Below are positions 46,966 through 57,253 of a DNA stretch of 64,000 bases, in pieces. Positions within the stretch are counted from its first letter, which is position 1, and every line of letters begins with the position of its first letter. Position numbers and translations under genes: made by a program. This DNA comes from Epiperipatus broadwayi. Its lineage: Eukaryota; Onychophora; Udeonychophora; Euonychophora; Peripatidae. The notes under the pieces were generated by a model. The model saw nothing but the letters and a program-made list of their open reading frames with translations, was not told the DNA's origin and ran no database searches. The stretch covers positions 5,174,853 to 5,238,852 of the forward strand of contig JAQFVV010000021.1 in the NCBI GenBank assembly GCA_028023455.1, written 5' to 3'.

Positions 46966-48560
46966 GATGAAGGTGATAATATTGTACAACAGGTGGAAAT
47001 ACTATAATAATCACATCTATGATTGGTTTTATGCTTTTGCCTTTTCTCGTGATTGCTAAAACTTACAGTAGATGCCATTATAGCAGAATGAAGATATATC
47101 ATAAAAGCATTTGAGAAAATATATAAATCATGTGATATTGTAAATAAGTATTTATGTATGTAAATTCGTCCATCATTTTTAATCAAAAATCGTTTTGATT
47201 AGGTTAGAAATTAATACATTTTGTAAATCATAAAAGGGAAGATATCACTGTACCTTAATTTTTCCATAAATATAGTTGAAGCCCTTCATAGAATATTCAC
47301 TACTATTCATGGTTTGCATTTGAGAATACTAATTTTTTTCTTTTTTAACATAAATCTTAAAGGTTTTATAATACTAAGCTTGTGTTTTATACACAATTAA
47401 TGAAGCTAAGTGCTTTTGGGAATTCTATGTTCCCATATTCGTAGCTCTTTACACTAGTGGTTAGGGAATGCCACAATAATGTATGCAAATTTATTCAATA
47501 ATGTTTAAATGACCCACTTTTTAGAGATAGTAAAGCAGGTGTCCCTTCAATTGATTGCTTTGGGATCATCTGCAATAAAACAAGATTCCTTCATTTTGCA
47601 TTTCCCATTGCTGCACTCTGTGCACACTATCTCAGCTGAAGCTGGTTGGAAGATGTGGCCAGTGACCCTTTTGTGCTCTACAAATATTGAGCTGCCTTTA
47701 GTTAGCATTTTGTGGTATATGTATCGGTTTTGCGATACTCGACTGGCAATATTTGCTTTAGTTTCGCTATAGGGTTGCTTGGTACCCTCGTTGGGGGCAA
47801 GTCATCTTATACACGACATGAGGGGTTAGTTCAGGTGAAAATATGTTTATAGTATTTTGTTTTTTCAGTAATTTTCTCTATGTGGTAATTATAATCAGAG
47901 TGCAATCTTGATTTTCCAGCCTTTTCTAATTACCGTATGCAAATGTAAAAAAAATCCTACATTTTCTCCTCAAAGACGTCAGCCTATTTTTCAAAAGCTT
48001 TTTTTTTTAAAAAAAAAAACAACAACTTATTTTCAACACTATTTTATTATTATATCATATAATAAGTAAATAATAATAATTTTGTATAATAAAAGAATAT
48101 AAAGATTTTATAATTTTGAATGATGATTTTTGTGAAATATTTTACCAATTTCTATTTTTTTCCTCCATTACAATGTCTTACAAATAGATACTCTATTTTT
48201 TATTTTATATGTATCAATTATTTATTTTATAAGTATAAATACTTCAAAGTGTTAGAATTTTAATTACACCTATATCTGTAATTTAGCAGGTCAAATATTT
48301 TACTGATCTCTATTTCTCCCACCCCCCCCAATATTTGGAACTCTCACAATTTTTTTATTCTATATAAAAATGTTGCTTATTTTATAAATACAACTATTTT
48401 ATAATGTTAGAATTTCAATTATATAATTATTTAGTATATAGATGTTTGAAAGATCCTTTTGGAAAGAAAAAATGTTAAAAAAAACACACCTAGTTAAAGG
48501 ATTATAGTTATAATATAAAAAATAAAATACTTAACTGATGTTGATTCCGTTTTTAAATAA
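46966..48560. other. Mostly AT-rich; small GC-richer island
   Basis: A GC-richer stretch (about 47490-47830) contains an 87-codon plus frame (47509-47772) of unknown type. It is followed by TGGTACCCTCGTTGGGGGC at 47780, which resembles a tRNA-primer site in form only. Poly-T/A runs at 47998-48030. No confident gene. Confidence 0.3.
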
Positions 48561-48564
48561 TATA

Positions 48565-49153
48565 ATGAATAATATTTCTGTAGTGTAATTTTCACTACAC
48601 CATTCTCATGCAAGGTAAGGAATGATTTCTATCCACTTTTAACACCTTGTGGACAGATGTAATCATAAACATATCACAAAAGAGATATGAAAAAGATCTA
48701 TAATCCTCAAGATGCACATTTCCTGTTGAACCAGCACTCACCAGTTGGCATAGATCAGAATCTCTTACACATATCTTTTATCATTCTTTAGTATACATAG
48801 ATAACAAATTACTATAGTTTAATTGATGTGTCAAACTTGAGATCGTCACAACTTTGACACAAATCACTTAATGAAAGTATATTAATAATTTTTATTAGTC
48901 ACTTATTAGAGTAGACATTATCCAATAATGAATAATGTAATTTTCATTACACCACTCTCATGCAAGATACAGAATAGTTTCTATCTGCTTTTAACATCTT
49001 GTGGAGAGATATAATTACAAACATATGACCAAAGACATATGAAAAAGATCTATGGTCCCCAAGATGCACATCTCATGCTGAACCAACACTTATTAGTTGG
49101 CCCAAACCATATTCTCTTACACTTATCTTTATCATTGTTCAGTATATATATAT
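48565..49153 (+). repeat. Family B tandem array, units 1 and 2
   Basis: Two head-to-tail units (about 48565-48800, partial, and 48801-49150, about 350 bases) share TTCACTACACCA(T/C)TCTCATGC, ATGAAAAAGATCTAT and AGATGCACAT, then a TGAACCA(G/A)CACT block and CAGTATA at the end. A third unit lies at 52956, on the other side of an inserted LTR element. Confidence 0.8.
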
Positions 49154-50194
49154 TGTAATGGTATACATATGCCATTACATTATTTTAAAATTAAAATAAA
49201 GTGGAAAATAAATCTTAAGTAAAAATGATTTTATTAAAAACAAAGCCAAAAATTAAAAGTTATGTTAACACACACACACATATATATATATATATATTGC
49301 ACAGATGGAAAACTTTAAAAGTATTTTTTTAAAAAAAAAGTTTTTCAAAGTACTTTTTTGTAAAAAAAAGTAAAGATCTGAAGATAAAAATTGATATTTT
49401 TGAAAATAGAAATGTTGATTTCTATCATGTTCAATCTTAGAAAATGGAAATGATTGTTTTATTAATTAAATGTAATGCAAACTACCCCTTGGAGCATTTA
49501 AATTAAAAGATCAGATAAGAGATATAAATAAAAATTAAAGATTGTTTCCCACTCTGAAACAGCAACAACGCATGGACCATAATGAAAAAAATCCGGACCT
49601 GGGGATCAGTGACATCATAATTGATCGATCCGTGGAATTACTGATAACAGGCTAATAAAAGTATAAAAGCCAAAATAATAGAATTCATAATAGTTATCTT
49701 AAGTCTGACTTAATCTACATATGATCTGTAGCTGTATTGCAGACTCCACGATGTAGGATTCTGCAATAGATTTAATTTCCTGTACTATACCAGCTGAGGT
49801 AGCTTCACACTAATAAGCAGTGAATGGCAGCAAACAATGGACCGATCCTCCCAGAAAAATTAAACAGACTTCAGATCTCTCATGGACAAGATAGACTTCA
49901 GACCCCTCATGGAAAATATGAACTCTTGTTTATTCAATATGAACTTTAACACACTTTCAATTAGTTATATAAAGTATGAACTCTTATCTGACCTAAAAAG
50001 GAAAATTCTAAATCAATCATTAATATTTTTTCATTTCCATTTTATTTATTTTTATCTATTAATTAAATTATTAAAATGTTTTAAATTTAAGTTGGGTGTA
50101 GATGGCTGCATAGATTCTTTAATGTTTATGTTAATTATTTCTTAAGATTTTCATATATATATATATGATAAACAAAAATGCAAGTTAAAAAACT

Positions 50195-50236
<42 letters not shown>

Positions 50237-51934
50237 TGCAATAATGCCTAAAGCTAATCTGGGATAATGATATAATTAAGTTCCAACCAGTAACCACCTA
50301 AACATTCACAGTAAAATATAGTAATCAATATTCAATGTATCAATATTTCATACTCAGTAGTCAAGTTGCAAGCTTTAAGTGTCCATATATATTCAATGGA
50401 CCATTAGTAAGAATGGATTCCATTCTTGCTATTAAAAGGTGTAAAGGTTGCCTTGACAGCAGTGAGAAATATTGATTACTATATTTTACTGTGAATGTTT
50501 AGGTGGTTACTGGTTGGAACTTAATTATATCATTATTCAGATTAGCTTTAGGCACTATTTCGCTTATTATTTCTAAATAATACATGGGCAATTTAAAAGT
50601 ATTGCAGTTTGTAATGTTAATTGACTATTTATTGATCTGCATTACAGTGGCATGTTTATTTCATGTTTAAAGAGGTTTATTTAAACTTCAATGTATCAAT
50701 ATTTCATACTCAGTAGTCAAGTTGCAAGCTTTAAGTGTCCATATATATTCAATGGACCATTAATAAGAATGGATTCCATTCTTGCTATTAAAAGGTGTGA
50801 AGGTTGCCTCGACAGCAGTGAGAAATATTGATTACTATATTTTACTGTGAATGTTTAGGTGGTAACTGGTTGGAACTTAATTATATATATATATATATAT
50901 ATATCGGTAAATATGACACCTCATACTGAGTGTCCAAAAGCATTTATTTATATATCTTTTAAGTTATTGTTGTCAATGCGGCACCCTTATGATGAATGTC
51001 ATTGGGTTTACTTTATTGTAAATTTCCCCCAGCAATTTGCAATTAATAACTTGATATTTAAATTTGTTTATTTTAAAGGGGTCTAACTTCAGGCTATTTG
51101 TTTCATGGTTGGGTCAGGCCTGGTGGAGGGATATATGAGTGTTTATATCAATGTAATACAGGGCAAAGCCCATACGAATGCATGACCCAAAGGCATAGTC
51201 AATGCATTACAATGGATGTGGATGTATTTCCCACATTATTGTTTTCCTTTTTACTCTGGGTGTTAATAGTAAGACGGCCAAGACTGCAATTCACCATTTC
51301 AGAGAATTTTCAATATATATTTTCCAAATGATTTCCTTCACCAGACAGATGCTCATTCCTGTTCTGGGTGAAGATCATTTCTCATCAAATAATACCATGC
51401 TGCACACATTCCTGTCAGTGTGGTTTTATGCTAGCATCTTCATATTGCATTGGTTGCATCCATATATCAGAAAGCAAGTGTTGGTTTGGCTACAAACTTT
51501 TGGCCTGAGGTTGAATGATTGTTTTTGAATTTTTTTTTACTGAGTAATCTATGTAACCTATCTATACTCAACATTATAGAACAAATGTTTATAAACTGTC
51601 CATCTGTGTGGACTGTCTTAAATAATAATTTAAATTTAAAATTAATAAAATCTAAATTTATTCTTCGAGTTTATATACGTGCATTAATAAATGTTTTTGT
51701 TATTACTGGCAGTAGCTTAATTTATTTTAAATCTTTCTTTATTAAAATGTTTTAATAAGTATTTATTATAAATCTCTGCATCTCCTTGAGCTAGTGGCAT
51801 GGGCTAACAGTCAATAATAAAATAAAATTAGATCTTAACAATAAGTATCTGCCTACTATATAAATATTCCAGGTTCAAATGGCCTGGTAGCACTCTGTAT
51901 GGCAGATACAGTAAGACTCAATATACCCCGATCA
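49154..51934 (+). repeat. 5' LTR of the second LTR element (long form, ~2.78 kb)
   Basis: Matches the 3' LTR over its first 175 bases or so and its last 350 bases. The middle 2.26 kb (about 49331-51590) is absent from the 3' copy. That middle part holds a TA-rich fold-back block (50235-50885), a TATA-like GTATAAAAGCC (about 49660), and two short frames (49882-50145 and 51098-51528) with no recognisable domain. The exact right edge is uncertain by about 5 bases. Confidence 0.7.
50235..50885. repeat. Fold-back plus direct repeat inside the long LTR
   Basis: The arm 50235-50331 (TGCAATAATGCCTAAAGC to AATCAATATT) is the inverse of 50467-50565. The loop and right arm (50332-50527) are copied again in direct orientation at 50687-50884 with few changes. 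TA tracts (50197-50234 and 50881-50905) bound the block. It looks like a fold-back element that has duplicated part of itself. Confidence 0.8.
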
Positions 51935-51941
51935 TTATAAT

Positions 51942-51959
51942 TGGTGCCCAACATGGGGC
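51942..51959 (+). other. Primer binding site of the second LTR element
   Basis: TGGTGCCCAACATGGGGC resembles the site at 22088 and the tRNA-Lys1,2 complement, with two changes. It lies about 7 bases after the LTR end. First-strand DNA synthesis would start here. Confidence 0.7.
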
Positions 51960-52405
51960 GATATATTATAACGAGTACTCCGAATTTTGAAAGATGTAGC
52001 CAATAACATTTTGTCTGAAATGAATAATTTTTTGTGTGTGTTAATGTAAAGTTATGCTTGAATATCTTGTAAAAGTACTTCCAGTAAGAAAAATTGCATA
52101 TGTATAATAATAAATGCAAAGAATTAATTTTTTTTTTTAAAAAAAGAAAAAAGTCTAAAATTAAGTAACTTGTTTGATTTGCCTAAGTAATAATGAAAAC
52201 TAAAACATAAGAAAAAGGGAGGAGGCATAATCTCAGCTGGGGTAGAAAGGAAATAATAGTCAACATTTTTTTTTATTCTGTAATTACTAACCAAAGTTTT
52301 TGTCTTTTGAAATTTTTATATATAATCAATTTGTGTAACGTAATTACTAACACTAAGTAAATTCTTTTTTTTCTTTATTTTTGTTTTTGAGGAAGTTGAC
52401 TGATA

Positions 52406-52914
52406 TGTAACAGTATACATATGCCATTACATTATTTTAAAATTAAAATAAGGGGGAAAATAAATCTTAATTAAAAATGATTTTATTAAAAACAACGCCA
52501 AAAATTAAAAGTTATGTTAACATATATATATTGCACAGATGGAAAAGTTTAAAAGTATTTTTTAAACTGTCCATCTGTGCGGACTGTCTTAAATAATAAT
52601 TTAAATTTAAAATTAATAATAAAATCTAAATTTATTCGAGTTTATATATGTGCGTCAATAAATGTTTTTTGTGTGTTATTACTGGCAGTAGCGTAATCTA
52701 TTTTTTTATTTTAAATCTTTCTTTATTGAAATGTTTTAAATAAGTATTTATTATAAATCTCTGCATCTCCTTGAGCTAGTAGCATGGGCTAATGGTCAAT
52801 AATAAAATAAAATTGGATCTTAACAGTATCTGCCTACTATATAAATATTCCAGGTTCAAATTGCCTGGTGGCACCCTGTACAGCAGATATGGCAAGACTT
52901 AATATAACCTGACC

Positions 52915-52915
<1 letters not shown>
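52406..52915 (+). repeat. 3' LTR of the second LTR element (short form, ~510 bp)
   Basis: Shares both ends with the long copy. The missing middle lies between CACAGATGGA (52534) and TCCATCTGTG (52570). These are inverted repeats of each other and form a small hairpin with AGTTTAAAA/TTTTAAACT-like inner pairing. The short form may be the ancestral LTR, or the result of a hairpin-mediated deletion. Confidence 0.75.

Positions 52916-52956
<41 letters not shown>
52916..52956. repeat. (TA)n between the LTR and family B unit 3
   Basis: A TA run that hides the exact insertion junction. Confidence 0.9.
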
Positions 52957-52960
<4 letters not shown>

Positions 52961-53315
52961 CTACAGTTTAATTGATGTGTCAAACATGCTGCCCTCACAA
53001 CTTTAACACAAATCACTTAATGAAAGTATATTAATAGTTTTTATTAGTCATTCATTAGACTAGAGATTATCCAATAATATTTCTGTAATGTAATTTGTAC
53101 TACACCACTCTCACACAAGACTCACACAAGATAGGGAATGGTTTCTATCTGTTTTAACACCTTGCAGAGGATATAATCATAAACATATGACCAAAGATAT
53201 GTGAAAAAGATCTATGACCTCCAAGTTGCATATTTTGTGATGAACCAGCATTCATCTGTTGGCCCAGACCACAATCTCTTACACATATTTTACCATTGTT
53301 CAGTATATAATATAC
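52957..53315 (+). repeat. Family B tandem array, unit 3
   Basis: ATTACTACAGTTTAATTGAT, AACACAAATCACTTAATG, then CTACACCACTCTCAC, ATGAACCAGCATTCATC and TTCAGTATATA follow in the order of unit 2. With the LTR element removed, it would be the next unit of the array at 48.6-49.15 kb. Confidence 0.8.
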
Positions 53316-53585
53316 ATAAATAATATTTTTTTTTTTTTTTTCAAAGTGTATTTCTTAGTGAATAAGGAAAAAAAAATTTAATCATTTATTAGACAATAAA
53401 ACATTTAAAAGCATTTATTATAAAAACCAAATAGAATAGCAAATTAAACAAATTATCAATTCATTTTTGTTTATTTCTGATGTGACATAAAGCATTTTTC
53501 ATATTGTTTTTTGAAAAGTGAAGTTTCATAACACCAAAAAAATAAAATAAAATATTGACCTGGTTGTTTTAATAAGTCAACAACA
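53316..53585. other. AT-rich spacer, poly-T run
   Basis: T15-type run near 53326. Nothing else. Confidence 0.5.
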
Positions 53586-53620
53586 GCGTTGGTGGCCTAG
53601 TGGTTAGAATAGCTGCCTTT
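53586..53620 (+). repeat. tRNA-derived SINE head (family T), 3'-truncated
   Basis: GCGTTGGTGGCCTAGTGG and AGCTGCCTT match the first half of the copy at 40597. The anticodon and T arms are missing, so there is no B box. Confidence 0.6.
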
Positions 53621-54007
53621 AGTTTTCAAATTTATTATAAGATTTGCATGTAATAATAAAGCAAGACAATTGATAAAATAATTAATATCCTATTGGAAAA
53701 TGAACTACATAACAGAAGTATTTCCAAACCAAGTCATTATAGTTTAAAATTAACAAAGTTGTAGAAAACGAATTACCTAAAAATCACAATTTGAACATGC
53801 ATTTCTAATCCTGATTAGCCTATCCCTCCGCATGTAATATAATTCCTACAGCTTGGTGCTTCAACTATAGTTTGAAAATCTAATGTGGATAGGATCTAAT
53901 AAGCTTGTGGGTTCTGTTAAAAATTTTCAAATACTCCCTAATGATAGTTTTTATTCACATTAATTTTAAGATAATTTTAATAACTATTTATGTTATTGTA
54001 GTAAAAA

Positions 54008-54177
54008 TGAATTATAAAAGACCCAGAAAGAGACCACATGTGAGATGGATGAATGAAATAAGAAAGTGTGCAGGGATGATGTGGAGAAAAAAGATAAAGA
54101 TCGGAGAAAATGGATTGAACTTGGAGAGACCTTCATCCTGCAGTGGATTGATAATGGTTGATGATGATGATGATTGA
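54008..54177 (+). pseudogene. RTE-type LINE, shortest 3' fragment
   Basis: Encodes RPRKRPHVRWMNEIRKCAG and, after a shift, ERPSSCSG in place of the family ending ETFILQW, then a (TGATGA) tail. It has the same 3' end as the copies at 5524 and 8640, but a nearer truncation point. Confidence 0.8.
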
Positions 54178-56690
54178 AAATGAGTTTTTTGGCTCAACTG
54201 CTTTGAGGTGATATCTATAAACATATACTTCTCTATACATAAACTATACAATGATGTCTTAAAAAGTAATATATATTTATTAATGGTCTCATTTGGAATG
54301 TGAATTTTAATCTTATGAGGATTGTACCTACTATTATATTCTCTAAACATGTTTAATGGTTATTCTCGTAGATAAAAATCTTATTTCTTAGACCTCATTT
54401 CTAACACCTATATGGGTAAAGTGACACTCGTGGATGTACCAAAAAGACTTTTGACATTATAACCAGACTCTTATATTAATTTACCAATTCTATTCATGAT
54501 AAAGCTTTAACTTCATCAACAAGCACAACATTCCAACTTTTCATCTTTTAACCAGTCACATATACATGAAACACTTAGATATATGGATGAATATAGATGT
54601 CATAAGTATTACATAATAATAATAATTCAAGCAAATAAAGATAAACATAAATTATAACTCGATATGACAAAACAGTAAAAAATATATATTTAGTCACATA
54701 CATCATTATTACATATCTTTAAATATATATCAGTTAATTACTCATTTGTAATAATATGTTATTTAATAATTGATATAGAAAAATTAAATAAGCTTCTTTT
54801 TAATCGTAGACAAAGTAAAATATATATTTTTCAAATTTTAGAATATTGCATAAAATATAAGAAAATTCACTGCTTTTAAAATGTATAATTTAACATTTAA
54901 AAAGCAGATTAAAATATAAAATACCAACAAATTTTACCCATTTACTGACCACCAAGAAATGATTAGTAAGTAGGCCATGGGTGTCAAGTGAATGTTCTAT
55001 GAAGTAACACAAGGCCCACCGATACATCTGTAAATGAGTATATAGCTATTATTAGCCAAATCGTACAACAGGGATAGAAAACTATTTAAACCCTCCAATT
55101 ACTAATAATTGGAGAACTTGATAAAACTTTCTTCACTTCTCTATAAAGAGTTGGTTTATTTAAAAGATTTATCTAGCTTTACAAACATTTCTAAATGAAT
55201 TTATTTGTTCTAATAATAAATAAATAATTATATTAACAAATATTCTGAATTGTAGTGCTGCCCTTTGTTTTTGAAAACATGGAATAGAATGGCAAATGAA
55301 CAAGATAATACTCAATCAGATTAGAACTGAAACTTTTGCTAAAAGTCTGGCCAAAATGGTATTATATTGTCATATCATGGACCAGTTTATTGCTCAGATA
55401 ATCTGATGATGAAAGAAGAGGTTATCAACAATGAGATGAATTCCATCAGCATAATAGCACATTTAGTAAAATGTTTAATAAAAAATAAAATCCAAACATG
55501 TCATTCTGGAAAAATGCTACTCACATTAGGCATTGAAGCTGTGTCAATGGTATATATATATACTAATATATATGACTTCATTTTTATGCAACCCCCCCCC
55601 CCCAAAAAAAAAAAATCTAAACAAACAAAAATGTAAAAAACAAATAAAAAACATTAAAATTCATAAATTTAATACATTTTGTGATAGTGGAACAGCCATT
55701 TTTCTTCTCTGAGTATCCTAAGTAATCACGCTTAAAAAAATAAATTTTGTAAGAAAATTTTACAATACATCAACAGCTGCTTTTTCTATATAAAAATGCT
55801 GTATGTGATGAAGCTCTGTAATATAATTTCTTCAGTTCACATTGAAAAGCACATGCATTTTATTATTCCTTATTACTCCTTCAAAGTTGATGTGCAGTAT
55901 TTTGCATAATAAAATGTTTTTTAAGTGTAGTGTTAAGAGTTTTACAAAAGATGAGAACATACTTCTAATTTGATACTAACTTAAAAACATCAAAATTAGA
56001 AAGATTTTTGATAACAAGACTATTATTACATTTCTATAAAAGTTATTGGACAAAAAAGAATATCTAATGCATATTTAATTGTGCAGAAATTAGATAGAAC
56101 GTTGTTTTCTTATTGTTTCAGTGAATGAATTAATGCACACACACAGAGAGAATAAAATATATGTAAATGTGTACCCTCAATATGTTTATACTATAAATTT
56201 AATTTATATATGCATATTATACATATGTATATATATATATGTTGAAAAATATTGTGTGCTTATACTTCAATAAACAATACATATTCTATACAAACTAAAG
56301 ATTATCAACAAAAACACAAAATATAATGGATATTATTAATCTATTGTACTATAATATTAATAACAAACAGGTTAATATAAACCTAAAGAAATGTTAGTAC
56401 CAATTATTAAAACCAGTATTTTTACGACAGGCTATAACTTGTATCAAATTCGCCTTGAAATTTATAATAGTCAAACAATATCTTTATTTTACTGATAGAG
56501 GGACCTCTCAAACCATGACACAAAATAGCGATTTTTATAAAGAGCAACCATCTTATCTTTAACCTAACTTCCACTTATATAGGCCAATCTGAAGCATCTT
56601 GATTTGGGAGCGAGAAGTGGTCATTCTCTCTTTCTATGTGCTTAATAAATAATTATAACTCTAAAACCATTATTATGTTTTCCATCATGG
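54178..56690. other. AT-rich, no recognisable feature
   Basis: Holds a C13A12-like run at about 55591 and TA tracts near 55549 and 56228. No gene or RNA is supported. Confidence 0.45.
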
Positions 56691-56694
56691 GCTT

Positions 56695-56928
56695 ATACCT
56701 TTATAGTAAACTAAATACATAAAAGGTGCCTGCTGGAGACTTGTATTAGAATCTAAGATCTAGGTGTAGTGCTTTTAGACCCAAAGTTCGTCATTGACGA
56801 AAGCCACAAGCTAGAAACTAGTTTGACGGTATTGGATGAGTACACTATTTTATGCACAAACCTTCTGGCATTTATTAATTACAATGGCTTGCACTGGGTG
56901 ACACTACTGTATGGAGAGCTTAAAAAGA
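56695..56928 (+). repeat. Family A copy left of the LINE
   Basis: GTGCCTGCTGGAGACTTG, AATCTAAGATCTAGGTGTAG, GAAAGCCACAAGCTAGAAAC and GGCTTGCACTGGGTGACACT follow in the family A order. The reverse complement of the same unit lies at 59725-59955, beyond the LINE, so the LINE sits in the loop of an inverted pair. Confidence 0.75.
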
Positions 56929-56955
56929 GAATTAGTGAAAGTGTAAAAGAGAGGA

Positions 56956-57213
56956 GTGAAGCATGTAGAGAATATGTGTGCTATTAAGAATAATGAAAGT
57001 GAAAAAGATATTAATGCTAAATGGGAAAAGTATTTAGAAAAGAAAAAGTTAGCTAAAATAGATAATTATATAGAGAGAATGAAATTGAATAGTAAATTGT
57101 TGGAGGATATTAATAAAAGTGGAAGAGATGGGAGTAAAAAAATTTGGAATTACATTAAAAGGAGGAATGTAGGGGGAGAGATAGTATTACTAGATGATGA
57201 TGGAATAGTATAG
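56956..57213 (+). pseudogene. LINE ORF2 linker upstream of RT, out of frame
   Basis: Encodes a Lys/Glu-rich helical linker (KWEKYLEKKKLAKIDNYIER) ending LLDDDG, the usual text just before the RT domain ('D.DG'). The frame then meets TAG, while the next frame reads YSSREDLE into the main RT ORF. A one- or two-base indel near 57205 therefore explains the break. Confidence 0.75.
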
Positions 57214-57253
57214 CTCTAGAGAAGATTTAGAGATAATCTTAAATAGATATGTA

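Larger units (their letters stand above)
49154..52915 (+). mobile_element. Non-coding LTR retroelement with unequal LTRs
   Basis: TGTAATGGTATACATATGCC at 49154 is repeated as TGTAACAGTATACATATGCC at 52406, and the two copies end alike (ATCATTATA about 51931, ACCATTATA about 52912). Directly after the first copy comes TGGTGCCCAACATGGGGC (51942), a lysine-tRNA-like primer site. The interior of about 470 bases has no ORF. The element sits between two family B units at a TA tract, so a target duplication (possibly TATAT) cannot be proved. Confidence 0.75.

Noticed and set aside
51098-51528. Protein genes in the long LTR
   Set aside because: Two overlapping frames of 77 and 108 codons with no domain or coding bias. 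They are described only as part of the LTR.
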